This document shows, in pieces, positions 6,472 through 15,800 of a stretch of DNA of 20,944 nucleotides. The position numbers and the translations under genes were made by a program. The stretch is from CAZTDU01 sp964617355 (GTDB lineage Bacteria; Pseudomonadota; Gammaproteobacteria; Burkholderiales; SG8-39): NCBI GenBank assembly GCA_964617355.1, contig CAZTXP010000137.1, positions 1 through 20,944 of the forward strand, written 5' to 3'. The notes beneath the pieces are model-generated. The model searched no databases. It was not told the origin of the DNA and saw only the letters and a program-made list of their open reading frames with translations. The stretch's first letter is position 1; the number at the start of each line of letters is the position of its first letter.

Positions 6472-6921
6472 ATGCACGCATTCCGGACGATCCTACTCGC
6501 GGTCCTGCTGGCCGCGCCCGGCGCGCGCGCCGCCGATGCCGTGCCCGTCCTCCACGGCGGCATCGGCGAGGACGAGCGCAACGAGATGCTGATGCAGCAC
6601 GCCGACTACAACCTGCGCCTCGCATTCGCCGCGAAGGGCAGCGGCGGCTTCATCTCGGACGTGCAGGTCGTGGTCGCGGACGCATCGAAGGCCGAGGTGG
6701 CGCGCGTGACGAGCGACGGGCCGTGGTGCTGGCTGCGCCTCGCGCCTGGCCGCTACACCGTCGCCGCGACGTGGAACGGACGGTCGCAGGTGCGCCTCGT
6801 GCAGGTCCCGGCCCGCGGCGGCGTCGACCTCGGCTTCGCGTGGGACGACCCAAGCTCGCAATGGGAGCGCGGATGGGAGCCGGAGCGCACCCCGCCGCGC
6901 CGACCGGCCCCGCCCCGCTGA
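6472..6921 (+). CDS. Small secreted protein with carboxypeptidase-regulatory-like beta domain
   Basis: 149 residues. ATG 6472 is chosen over ATG 6466 and GTG 6451 because AGGGGA lies 7 nt before it. Residues 1-20 are a signal peptide (positive start, LLAVLLAAPGA core, likely cleavage after ARA). The mature part has a beta-rich segment at 48-115 (VQVVVADASKAEVARV, then WLRLAPGRYTVAATW) typical of transthyretin-like or carboxypeptidase-regulatory domains. The last 20 residues are Pro/Arg-rich. It is therefore probably periplasmic. It lies 6 bp before the membrane-fusion protein gene, so it may work with that exporter. No specific function is known to me. Confidence 0.78.
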   Translation: MHAFRTILLAVLLAAPGARAADAVPVLHGGIGEDERNEMLMQHADYNLRLAFAAKGSGGFISDVQVVVADASKAEVARVTSDGPWCWLRLAPGRYTVAATWNGRSQVRLVQVPARGGVDLGFAWDDPSSQWERGWEPERTPPRRPAPPR

Positions 6922-6927
6922 GCGGCG

Positions 6928-8145
6928 ATGAAGCCTTCCCCCGTTCGCGACCCCTTGCGCGGCTGCCGACCCCTGCCGACCCGCGACCGGGGCGCCGCGA
7001 GCCTGCGATGGCTGGTTCTCTTGGCGGCCCTCGCCGTCGTCGCCGCGCTCGCGTGGCGCGCGACGCGGCCGGTCCCGGTCGCGGTCGCCGTGGCGACGGC
7101 GGATGCCGGTCGCGTCGAGGCGACCGTGGCCAACACGCGCGCGGGATCGGTCACCGCCTGCCGCCGCGCGAAACTCGCGCCGCCCCTGGGCGGCCGCATC
7201 GACAAGCTAGAAGTGAAGAAAGGCGACCGCGTGAAGCGCGGCCAGCTGCTGCTCGCGCTGTGGAACGACGACCTCGCCGCGCGCGAAGTCGTGGCGCGAG
7301 AGCAGTTGCTGTCGTCGCGCCACCGCACGACCGAGGCCTGCCTGGTGGCGGGCAACGCCGAGCGCGAGGCTGCGCGCCAGCGCCAGCTGCGAGACAAGGG
7401 CTTCGTGTCCGAGGACCGCGTGGACCGCGCCGAGAGCGACGCCAAGGCGCGGCGCGCCGCCTGCGACACCGCGCGCGCGCAGGAGACCGAGGCCGCGGCC
7501 CGCATCACGGCGTCGCGTGCCGACACGGCGCGCACGTTCGTCACCGCGCCCTTCGACGGCATCGTCGCCGAGGTGAACGGCGAGGTCGGCGAATTCCTCA
7601 CGCCCTCGCCGCCCGGCATCCCGACGCTGCCCGCGGTGGACCTGATCGACGACTCCTGCCTCTACGTGAGCGCGCCGATCGACGAGGTCGACGCCGCGCA
7701 GCTGAAGCTCGGCATGCCGGCGCGCATCACGCTCGACGCCTATCGCGGCAAGCCCTTCCCGGGCAAGCTGAGGCGCATCGCGCCGTACGTGCTCGCGATC
7801 GAGAAGCAGGCGCGCACGGTGGAAGTCGAGGTGGACTTCGAGGGCCCCGCCGATGCGCGCCACCTCCTGGTCGGCTACAGCGCCGATGTCGAGGTAATCG
7901 TGCAGGCCAGGGACGGCGCGGTGCGCATCCCGACGCCGGCGCTGATGCCCGGCGGCCGCGTGCTCGTGCTCGGTGCCGACGGCCGGCTCGCCGAGCAGCG
8001 CGTCGAGGCCGGCCTCTCCAACTGGGAATTCACCGAGATCCTGAAGGGCCTGGAGCGAGGGTCCAAGGTGGTCACGTCGCTCGAGCGAGCAGGAGTGAAG
8101 GCCGGCGCCGCTGCCGTCGAGGACGCGAAGAAGCCCGCCCCGTGA
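6928..8145 (+). CDS. Periplasmic adaptor (membrane-fusion, MacA/HlyD-type) of an ABC exporter
   Basis: 405 residues. A single membrane anchor at about 27-43 follows an Arg/Pro-rich cytoplasmic start. Next come the first lipoyl half (about 79-116, APPLGGRIDKLEVKKGDRVKRGQLL), an alpha-helical hairpin (about 117-195, many Arg/Glu/Ala, with RQRQLRDKGFVSEDRVDRAE), the second lipoyl half (about 200-226, TAPFDGIVAEVNGEVGEF), a beta-barrel and a membrane-proximal domain. This is the adaptor that links an inner-membrane transporter to an outer-membrane channel. The stop overlaps the ATPase start by 4 nt (GTGA). No TolC-like gene is present in the window. Substrate unknown. Confidence 0.9.
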   Translation: MKPSPVRDPLRGCRPLPTRDRGAASLRWLVLLAALAVVAALAWRATRPVPVAVAVATADAGRVEATVANTRAGSVTACRRAKLAPPLGGRIDKLEVKKGDRVKRGQLLLALWNDDLAAREVVAREQLLSSRHRTTEACLVAGNAEREAARQRQLRDKGFVSEDRVDRAESDAKARRAACDTARAQETEAAARITASRADTARTFVTAPFDGIVAEVNGEVGEFLTPSPPGIPTLPAVDLIDDSCLYVSAPIDEVDAAQLKLGMPARITLDAYRGKPFPGKLRRIAPYVLAIEKQARTVEVEVDFEGPADARHLLVGYSADVEVIVQARDGAVRIPTPALMPGGRVLVLGADGRLAEQRVEAGLSNWEFTEILKGLERGSKVVTSLERAGVKAGAAAVEDAKKPAP

Positions 8146-8840
8146 TCTCGCTCTCCGGCATCCGGCGGGTATTCCGCGTCGGCGGCGAGGAGGTGCAGGC
8201 GCTGCGCGGTCTGGACCTCGAGATCGGCGCCGGCGAGTACGTCTCGATCATGGGTCCTTCGGGCTCGGGCAAGTCGACGCTGCTGAACGTCATCGGCCTG
8301 CTCGACCGGCCCAACGCGGGGCGCTACGCGCTCGACGGGCGTGACGTCACCGCGCTGCCGGACGACGAACTCGCGCGCGTGCGGCGCGAGAAGCTCGGCT
8401 TCGTGTTCCAGTTCTTCCATCTCGTGCCGCGCCTCAGCGCCGAGGAGAACATCGCCCTGCCCATGGTGCTCGCAGGCATCGAGCCGGCCGAGCGCGAGAA
8501 GCGTGTCGGCCGGCTGCTCGTCGAGTACGGACTGGAGAACCGCGGGAAGCACCGCCCGAACGAGCTCTCCGGCGGCCAGTGCCAGCGCGTCGCGATCGCG
8601 CGCGCGCTGTCGATGGGGCCCTCGGTCCTGCTCGCCGACGAGCCCACCGGCAACCTCGATCGCCACACCGGGCAGGAGGTGCTCGCGCTGCTGGAGCGCG
8701 TGCACGAGGGCGGCGGCACGCTGGTCGTCGTCACGCACGACCCCGAGGTCGGCGCGCGCGCGCACCGGCGGCTGCGCATGGTGGACGGCGCGCTCGACAG
8801 GGACGAGCGCGATCCGGCAGCGCCCGGGGCGAGGGCCTGA
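8142..8840 (+). CDS. ABC transporter ATP-binding protein (MacB/LolD-type)
   Basis: 232 residues from GTG 8142, which overlaps the adaptor stop; this gives the normal family start ISLSGIRRVFRVGGEEVQAL. Walker A GPSGSGKST at 38-46, Q-loop Q90 (FVFQFFHLVPRL), signature LSGGQ at 142-146, Walker B VLLADE at 162-167, D-loop NLD at 171-173 and switch H199 are all intact. The residue after LSGGQ is Cys (LSGGQCQRVA) where this subfamily nearly always has Gln; it is not a catalytic position. It lacks the fused permease domain of E. coli MacB and would power the two separate permeases that follow. Its stop overlaps the next ATG by 1 nt (TGATG). Confidence 0.95.
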   Translation: MISLSGIRRVFRVGGEEVQALRGLDLEIGAGEYVSIMGPSGSGKSTLLNVIGLLDRPNAGRYALDGRDVTALPDDELARVRREKLGFVFQFFHLVPRLSAEENIALPMVLAGIEPAEREKRVGRLLVEYGLENRGKHRPNELSGGQCQRVAIARALSMGPSVLLADEPTGNLDRHTGQEVLALLERVHEGGGTLVVVTHDPEVGARAHRRLRMVDGALDRDERDPAAPGARA

Positions 8841-10048
8841 TGCGCCCCGCCGATCTCGTGCGCTTCGCCTGGGGCGTGCTCGCCGGCTACCGCACGCGCA
8901 CGTTCCTCATCCTGCTCGCGATGGGCATCGGCGTCGCCGCGGTGATCGCGGTGAGCGCGATCGGCGAAGGCGCGCGCCGCTACGTGGTCGACCAGTTCGG
9001 GTCGCTGGGCACCAACCTCGTCATCGTCCTGCCCGGCCGCAGCGAGACCGCGGGCGCGATGCCCGGCGTGCTGCTCGGCAAGACGCCGCGCGACGTCACG
9101 CTGGAGGACGCGCTCGCGATCTCTCGCAGCCACGCGATCCGCCGCTTCGCGCCGCTGATCGTCGGTGCCGGGGACGCGAGGAGCGGCTCGCGCCACCGCG
9201 AGACGCCGGTGCTCGGCTCCACCGCCGCGCTGAAGGAGATCCGCTCGATGGAGCTCGCGCAGGGCCAGTTCCTGCCCGAGGGCGACCCGCGGCACGCGGC
9301 GCCGGTATGCGTGATCGGCGCCACGGTGGTCGCCGAGCTCTTCGGCACGCGCAGCCCGCTCGGGGAATGGGTGCGCATCGGCGACCGGCGCTTCCGCGTG
9401 GTCGGCGTGCTCGCGCGCCAGGGCGAGTCGCTCGGCTTCAACACCGACGAGGTGGTGATCGTGCCGGTGGCGGCGGCGCAGGCGCTGTTCAACACCGAGT
9501 CCCTGTTCCGCATCCTCGCCGAAGCGAAGAGCCGCGAGCAGATCCCGGCGGCAAAGGCGGACATCGAGGAGATCCTGCGCCTGCGGCACGAAGGCGAGCG
9601 CGACGTCACCGTCATCACGCAGGACGCGATCCTCGCCACCTTCGACCGCATCCTCGGCGCGCTGACACTCGCGGTGGGCGGCATCGCCGCGATCAGCCTC
9701 ACCGTGGCCGGCATCCTCGTCATGAACGTGATGCTCATCAGCGTCACGCAGCGCCGCGCGGAGATCGGCCTCCTGAAGGCGCTCGGCGCGACCGGCGCGC
9801 AGGTGCGGCTCGCGTTCTTCGCGGAAGCCGTGATGCTCGCGCTCGGCGGCGCGGCCGTGGGCATCGCCGCGGGCAAGGCCGCCGAGATGGCGGTGTCGCA
9901 GGTCTACCCGGCGATCCCGTTCGGCGCGCCGCTGTGGGCGCTCCTCGCCGCGCCGGCCATCGCCATCGCGACCTCGGTCGTGTTCGCGGTGGCGCCCTCG
10001 CGCCGCGCCGCGCAGCTCGACCCGGTGCAGGCGCTCTCGAGGCGCTGA
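8840..10048 (+). CDS. ABC transporter permease, MacB/FtsX family (first of two)
   Basis: 402 residues. One N-terminal membrane helix (about 22-44), a large periplasmic MacB_PCD-type domain (about 45-270), then three helices at about 272-300, 322-347 and 364-386. IGVAAVIAVSAIGEGARR and RRAEIGLLKALGAT are typical family segments. Its ATG overlaps the ATPase stop and its own stop is 2 bp before the second permease. It resembles that permease in length and along its whole sequence (for example VSAIGEGARR against LTAIGEGLHR), so the pair looks like an old tandem duplication that would form a heterodimer. Confidence 0.93.
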   Translation: MRPADLVRFAWGVLAGYRTRTFLILLAMGIGVAAVIAVSAIGEGARRYVVDQFGSLGTNLVIVLPGRSETAGAMPGVLLGKTPRDVTLEDALAISRSHAIRRFAPLIVGAGDARSGSRHRETPVLGSTAALKEIRSMELAQGQFLPEGDPRHAAPVCVIGATVVAELFGTRSPLGEWVRIGDRRFRVVGVLARQGESLGFNTDEVVIVPVAAAQALFNTESLFRILAEAKSREQIPAAKADIEEILRLRHEGERDVTVITQDAILATFDRILGALTLAVGGIAAISLTVAGILVMNVMLISVTQRRAEIGLLKALGATGAQVRLAFFAEAVMLALGGAAVGIAAGKAAEMAVSQVYPAIPFGAPLWALLAAPAIAIATSVVFAVAPSRRAAQLDPVQALSRR

Positions 10049-10050
10049 CG

Positions 10051-11250
10051 ATGCGGCTCGCCGACGCGCTGCGCTTCACCTGGGCCACGGTGGCCGCGCA
10101 CCGGCTGCGCTCATCGCTGACCGCGCTCGGCATCGCGATCGGCGTCGCCGCGGTGATCCTGCTCACCGCGATCGGCGAGGGCCTGCACCGCTTCGTGATC
10201 GCGGAGTTCACGCAGTTCGGCACCAACCTCATCACCGTGACGCCGGGCCGGATCCAGACGCATGGCGCGTCGCTGGGCGCGGTGAACACCATCCGCCCGC
10301 TCACCATCGACGACGCGATCGCCTTGAAGAGGGCGCCGCACGTGCTGGCCAGTGATCCGATGGTGCAAGGCAACGGCGAGGTCAACTGGAACGGCCGCAG
10401 CCGCCGCGTCACGCTCTACGGCGTCGGCCCGGACTTCGCGCGCGCGCTCAGCATGCGGGTGTCGAGCGGCGAGTTCCTGCCGCAGGACGACCCGCGCGCC
10501 GCGCGCGCCTTCGTGGTGCTCGGCTCGAAGGTCGCCCGCGAGCTCTTCGGCGGCGAAAATCCGCTCGGCGCGCGCGTGCGCATCGGTGGCGAGCGCTACC
10601 GCGTGGTCGGCGTGATGGAATCGAAGGGCCAGGTCCTCGGCTTCGACCTCGACGACACGGTGTTCTTCCCGGCGGCGCGCGCGCTCGACATGTTCAACCG
10701 CGAAAGCCTCGTCGAGATCCACGTCGCCTACGAACCGACCGCGCCCGTGGCCGAGGTCGAGGCGGGACTGAAGCGGATCCTCGTCGCGCGCCACGGCGCC
10801 GAGGACTTCACCGTCACGCCGCAGCAGAAGATGCTCGAGGTGTTCGGCACGCTGCTGGACGCGATCACCTTCGCGGTGGCCGCGATCGGCGCGATCTCGC
10901 TGGTCGTGGGCGGCGTCGGCATCCTCACCATCCTCACCATCTCGGTCGCCGAGCGCACCTCCGAGATCGGCCTGTTGCGCGCGATCGGCGCCACGCGCCG
11001 GCGCGTGCTCGTGCTGTTCCTCGCGGAGGCCGCGCTGCTCGCCGCGGTCGGCGGGCTCGCCGGCCTGGCCGCGGGCTGGGGCATCGCCGGCCTCGCGAAG
11101 CTCCTCGTGCCGGCGCTGCCGGTGCAGGTCTCGGTGTTCTATGCCACGCTCGCCGAGGGCGTCGCGGTCGGGGTGGGGCTGGTGGCGGGCGTCCTGCCCG
11201 CCCGGCAGGCGGCCCGGCTGGATCCGCTCGAGGCGCTGCGCAGCGAATAG
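10051..11250 (+). CDS. ABC transporter permease, MacB/FtsX family (second of two)
   Basis: 399 residues with the same topology as the preceding permease: helix about 22-44, periplasmic domain, three C-terminal helices. SVAERTSEIGLLRAIGATRRRV and the end ARQAARLDPLEALRSE are hallmark MacB/FtsX-permease segments. It is the last gene of the plus-strand run starting at 5863; its stop is only 7 bp from the stop of the convergent EAL gene. The transporter as encoded is adaptor, ATPase, permease and permease, unlike MacB where one gene carries ATPase and permease. Mechanotransmission-type export of a periplasmic substrate is likely from the family; the substrate is unknown. Confidence 0.93.
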   Translation: MRLADALRFTWATVAAHRLRSSLTALGIAIGVAAVILLTAIGEGLHRFVIAEFTQFGTNLITVTPGRIQTHGASLGAVNTIRPLTIDDAIALKRAPHVLASDPMVQGNGEVNWNGRSRRVTLYGVGPDFARALSMRVSSGEFLPQDDPRAARAFVVLGSKVARELFGGENPLGARVRIGGERYRVVGVMESKGQVLGFDLDDTVFFPAARALDMFNRESLVEIHVAYEPTAPVAEVEAGLKRILVARHGAEDFTVTPQQKMLEVFGTLLDAITFAVAAIGAISLVVGGVGILTILTISVAERTSEIGLLRAIGATRRRVLVLFLAEAALLAAVGGLAGLAAGWGIAGLAKLLVPALPVQVSVFYATLAEGVAVGVGLVAGVLPARQAARLDPLEALRSE

Positions 11251-11265
11251 GGCCGCGTCACGGCC
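11251..11265. terminator. Weak hairpin between convergent permease and EAL genes
   Basis: GGCCG-CGTCA-CGGCC forms a 5-bp stem with a 5-nt loop spanning the 7-bp gap and the last codons of the EAL gene. There is no T-run. It is the only structure in this very short convergent junction and may be chance in such GC-rich DNA. Confidence 0.25.
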
Positions 11266-12817
11266 CCGCGAGCGGCTTCGGCCGCGCGATGCCGAATCCC
11301 TGCGCGTAGTCGACGCCTGCCTTGCGCAGGGCCTCCAGCGTGGCGTCGCTCTCGACCTGCTCGGCGACGGTGCGCACGCCGATCGTGCGGCAAAGGCGCT
11401 GGATCGCGTTCACCTTGGCGAGCGCCAGCGCGTCGCGGCCGATCTCGAAGACGATGCGGCCGTCGATCTTGACGAAGTCCACCGGCACCTTCTGCAGGTG
11501 CTCGAAGGCGACGCGCGAGGAACCGAAGCCGTCTAGGCTGCGCCGGCAGCCGATCTCCTGCAGCTCGCGCGACAGGCGCGTCGCGTCGGCGAGCACGGCC
11601 TGCACGTCGGCGTCCTCGAACTCGAAGCACAGGCGCTCCGGCGGCAGGCCCGACGCCCGCAATGCCTCGGCGACGTCGCGCGCGAACCCGGTGTCGCGCA
11701 GCGTGTCGCGCGACAGGTTGATGCACAGCATCCCCGCCTCGCCCCAGCGCGGCGACTCGGGCGGGCGCATCGCGAGCGCCTTCCTCACCACGTGGCGATC
11801 GAGCTCCGGCATCAGGCCGCAGCGTTCCACGATCGGCAGGAACGCGCCGGGCGGCAGCATGTTCTCCTCCTCGTCGCGCATGCGGATCAGCACTTCCTGC
11901 AGACGCGCGGGCGCCGTGCCGTCGGCGAGCGCGACGATGTCCTGCGCGTAGAGGTCGAAGCCGTCCGACTGGATCGCGCGGCGCACGCGCGCCTCGGGGT
12001 CGTCCCAGCCGGTCAACTCCTCGGTGATCGAGTCGACGTAGGCATCCTGCCCCTCCTCGTGCATGGGGTCGATCTCGTCGATGTGCGCCAGCACGCCCGT
12101 GATCTCCTGCGGCCGGCCGTAGTGCGGCACGCAGCGCAGGCGCCACCGCCGCCCGGCGAAGTCCGGGTGCACGTCCTCGAGCTCCACGACGGCGGGCTTG
12201 CCGAGCAGCGCGGTGGCGAGCGGCCCCTTCAGCGCCGCGGCCACGTGCGGGCGCAGCGGCTCCTCGACCGGGTGGCCGTCGATGCGCACCGGCTGCGCGC
12301 GCGCCCAGTCCGCGAAACCGCGCGTGTGGAAGCGGTAGCGCAGGTCGCGGTCGACGAGGAACACCACCTCGTGCAGCTCGAGCTCCAGCGTGCCGAGCAG
12401 GCTCTGCGCGACCTGCGCGCGCTCGGACGAGGCGTCGCCGCGCGCCACCCTCGCCGCGTCCCCTCGATGCTGCGCGAGCGCGCGCTCGAGCTGCTCGCGC
12501 GTGCGCGCGTGCTGCGCGCGCTCCTCGGCGTAGAGCTCCTTGAAGCGCGCGACCTGCGCGGTGCGCCGCGCGATGCGCCAGGCGCTCTTCCACGATGCGC
12601 TGACCAGCGACAGCACGGCGGCGAACAGCACGCCCGAGAGGAACGCGATCCACGCCCAGTCGGCCTCGGTGAAGAAGATCGTGAAGACCAGCAGCCCGAT
12701 CAGCACCAGCGTGGCGAGCGAGGGCGCCAGCACGCGCGCGAGCCGCCCCAGCCGCGGCCAGCGCCGCGAGCGGCGCCGCGCGGCCGGCTCGTCCAGGTCG
12801 TCCATGCGATCCATCAT
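11258..12817 (-). CDS. Membrane PAS-EAL protein, EAL domain probably catalytically impaired
   Basis: 519 residues, last gene of the minus-strand run, 21 bp after the HD-GYP gene. Two membrane helices at about 30-50 and 53-74, a coiled linker 80-140, a PAS-like region about 140-245, and an EAL domain about 270-515. Compared with active EAL phosphodiesterases, E308 (in EVL instead of EAL), N367, E399, K450, E486 and Q506 are kept. The loop-6 motif DDFGTGYSS is degraded to D429-G430-F-G-S-S-R-V-A: the second metal-binding Asp is Gly and the loop is altered. From family knowledge this should abolish or strongly reduce c-di-GMP hydrolysis, so the protein may instead bind c-di-GMP or a partner. ATG 12805 is an alternative start. 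Confidence 0.88.
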   Translation of the reverse strand: MMDRMDDLDEPAARRRSRRWPRLGRLARVLAPSLATLVLIGLLVFTIFFTEADWAWIAFLSGVLFAAVLSLVSASWKSAWRIARRTAQVARFKELYAEERAQHARTREQLERALAQHRGDAARVARGDASSERAQVAQSLLGTLELELHEVVFLVDRDLRYRFHTRGFADWARAQPVRIDGHPVEEPLRPHVAAALKGPLATALLGKPAVVELEDVHPDFAGRRWRLRCVPHYGRPQEITGVLAHIDEIDPMHEEGQDAYVDSITEELTGWDDPEARVRRAIQSDGFDLYAQDIVALADGTAPARLQEVLIRMRDEEENMLPPGAFLPIVERCGLMPELDRHVVRKALAMRPPESPRWGEAGMLCINLSRDTLRDTGFARDVAEALRASGLPPERLCFEFEDADVQAVLADATRLSRELQEIGCRRSLDGFGSSRVAFEHLQKVPVDFVKIDGRIVFEIGRDALALAKVNAIQRLCRTIGVRTVAEQVESDATLEALRKAGVDYAQGFGIARPKPLAGP

Positions 12818-12838
12818 CGCATGCCGGGGCCGCCCGGA

Positions 12839-15800
12839 TCAGGCCGGCAGGCGGTAGCCGCGCTCGCGCACCATGCGCACCACGGCGTCCACGACCGCGG
12901 CGTCGTAGAGGCGCCCGCGGCCCTTCTCGAGCTCGGCCAGCGCCGCGTCCAGGCCGAGCGCGGGGCGATACGGCCGGTGCGAGGCCATCGACTCGAGCAC
13001 GTCGGCCACCGCGAGGATGCGCGCCTCGGGCAGGATCTCGCCCTCCTTCAAGCCGCGCGGGTAGCCGCTGCCGTCCAGGCGCTCGTGGTGCTGGCGGATG
13101 ATGTCGGCCACCGGCAGGCCGTCGAACTGCACGTCCTTCAGGATCTCGTAGCCGGCCTGCGCGTGGTTCTTGATGAGGTCGTACTCGGTGGGCGTGAGGC
13201 GCGTCGGCTTCGACAGGATCTCGGCCGGCACCGCCACCTTGCCGATGTCGTGCACCAGCCCGACCAGCTCGACCGCGTGGCAACGCTCCTCGGACCAGCC
13301 CATCTCGCGCGCGATGTCCGCCGACACGAGGCCGACGCGCCGCTCGTGGCCGGCGGTGTACGGGTCGCGCAGGTCCACCATGCGCGCCACCGCCTGCAGC
13401 GTGCCCTGGATCGCGGACTCCAGCCGCCGCAGGTAGTCGGACGCCCGCTGCTCGGCGCGATTGCGCTCGCTGACGTCCTCGAGCACCGCGAACAGCGCCG
13501 GACGCCCGGCCCAGGTGCCGGAGGCGATCATCGCTCGCACCACGATCGTCGTGCCGTCGCGGCGCCGCACGCGGCTGGTGTAGGAGACGTTCTTCTCGCC
13601 GGCCTTGAGGCGCGCGCGGCCGTCGACCACTGGCCCGAGGGAATCGGGCTCGACGAAGTCGAACGGGTCGCGGCCGACCAGCGACTCGGGCTCCTCGCCG
13701 ACCATCGCTGCGTAGCGAGGATTCGCGTACACGATGCGGTGGTCCTGCGAGACGTAGAAGCCGGCGACCATCTGCTCGACCATGCCGCGGAAGCGCCGCT
13801 CGCTGTCGCGCAAGGCCTCTTCGCTGCGGCGCACGGAGGTCATGTCGGTCCAGGTGACGATGACGTCCTCGCCCGCCGCGGTCATGTGGCCGACGACCAG
13901 CCGCTCGGAGCCGTCGCGGCAGCGCAGCGCGATCTCGGGCGAATGGCGCGTGCCCTGAACGTCGAGGGCCTGTGCGACGTCGGCTTCCCAGTGCGAGCGG
14001 ATGCGCGCGCGGAACGCGGGATCCGGATAGGCGCGTTCGAACCATGCGTCGGGCCCGGCGATCTCCTCGAGCGCATAGCCGAACAGCGCCACGTGCGCGC
14101 GGTTGACTGCGACCAGCGCGCGATCGGCCGCGGAGTGCACCTGCATCGGCAAGGGCGAAGCGTCGAAGATGCGCCGGAAGCGGTCCTCGACCTCCTCGCG
14201 CCTGCTGCGCTCGTCGTCGCGCTCGCGCGTCGCATGGCCGGCCTCGCAGGCAAGCGCGAGCGCGCGCGTCGCCTCGTCGAGCAGCGCGAGCAACTCGGGG
14301 CCGAATGCGCCGGTCTCGGCGGCGTAGAAGTTGACCACGGCCATCGCGCGGCCTCCGACCATCACTGGCGTGGCGGCGGACGAGCGCAGTCCGAACCGCG
14401 CCGCCTTGGCGTGCCAGTGCGCGACCCGAGGGTCGGCGAGGAAATCATCCACGACGACCGTGCGCCGCTCGCGCAGCGCCAGCGCGCTCGGCCCGACGCC
14501 GGTCTCCCGTGCCGGGTCGAGGGAGATCTCGAGCCCCTCGGTGTATTCGGCGGCCGCGCCCGAAGCGGCGACGATGCGCACCTCGTTCGCACCCTCGTCG
14601 ACCAGCCCCGCCCATGCCAGCGCGAAGCCACCCTCGCCTTCGGCGGCAGCGCAGAACGCGCGCAGGATCTCGAGCGGATCGCGCAGGGGCGCGATCTTGC
14701 GGCTGACCTGCAGCAGCAGGCCGTGGAAGCGGTTCAGCTGCTGCAGCTCGCGCGTGCGTCGCAAGTCGGCGGTGATGTCGCGCACGAACGCCTGGAACGA
14801 CCCGCCCTGCTCGTCGGGCACGTGCACCGCGCTGACCTCGACGTCGACGAGCGCGCCGTCGCTGCGGCGCCAGCGCGAGCGGAAGCGCTCGGCGCCCGAT
14901 GCCTGGATGGACGCCAGGCGACGCTGCACGTCCACCGGCGCATGCGTCGCATCCACCTCGGAAATGGTCCGCCCCCGCATCGCGCCCGGCTCGACGCCGA
15001 TGATGCGCCCCAGCGCGCGGTTGGCCTCGAGGATGCGGCCGTCGCCCGCGACGCGCGCGTAGCCGTCGGTGCTCGCCTCGATCGCGGTGTCGTAGCGCTG
15101 CGCAAGCAAGGCGCGTCCGGCGACCCAATGGTCGTGCTGCGTGCGCCAGAGGAGGTAGGTCACCGCCGCCGAGAAGAGGATGAACAGGCACGCGAGCACG
15201 GTCACCACGAACCGCAACCGCTGCACCGGCGCCTCGGCTTCGGCGAGGTCGATGCGGGTGATCAGGATCCACGGCGTGCCCTTGATCGGCTGCGCCACGC
15301 CGAGCACGGGCCTGCCCTCGAAATCGAGTGCGTCGCGCAGGATCCCGGTCTCGCCGCGCACCGCACGCTGCGCAAGTCGCCGGTCGTCCGGCCCGGCAGA
15401 CGGGCGCCAGGCCGAATCCGCGCCCGGGCTGGCGCCGGTGCCCAGCAGCACGCGCACCCCGCCGCGCTCGGCTCGCACCAGCACCACCGCGGCGCTCGAA
15501 TGGCCCGCCGGCCACTGCTGCACGAGCGATTGCAACTCGCGCCCCGCGTCGACCTCCACGTAGATGGCGCCCACCACGGCGCCGTCCGGCGCGCCGTCCT
15601 GCCGCACGGGATACGCCACGCCGTAGCAACTGCAACTCGACGCGTCGTAGTGCAGGTCGACGAAGCGCGGTCGCGTGCTGCCCATCGCCGCGTCCACGCC
15701 GCGATTGATCTCCGCGTCCACCGTGCCCGCCGACTCGGGGTAGGCCACGCGCCGCTCGCGGTCGAACAGCAGGATGCGACGATAGCCATAGGCCTCGCGG

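Noticed and set aside
5832..8142. First part of a plus-strand frame of 1002 codons running into the ABC ATPase
   Set aside because: Only the end, from GTG 8142, encodes a protein with motifs. The rest is an out-of-frame Arg/Ala-rich reading of the nitroreductase, secreted-protein and adaptor genes.
11139..14045. Minus-strand frame of 968 codons overlapping the EAL and HD-GYP genes
   Set aside because: It is a low-complexity Arg/Gly/Ala-rich shadow in another frame of the same strand, without domain motifs.
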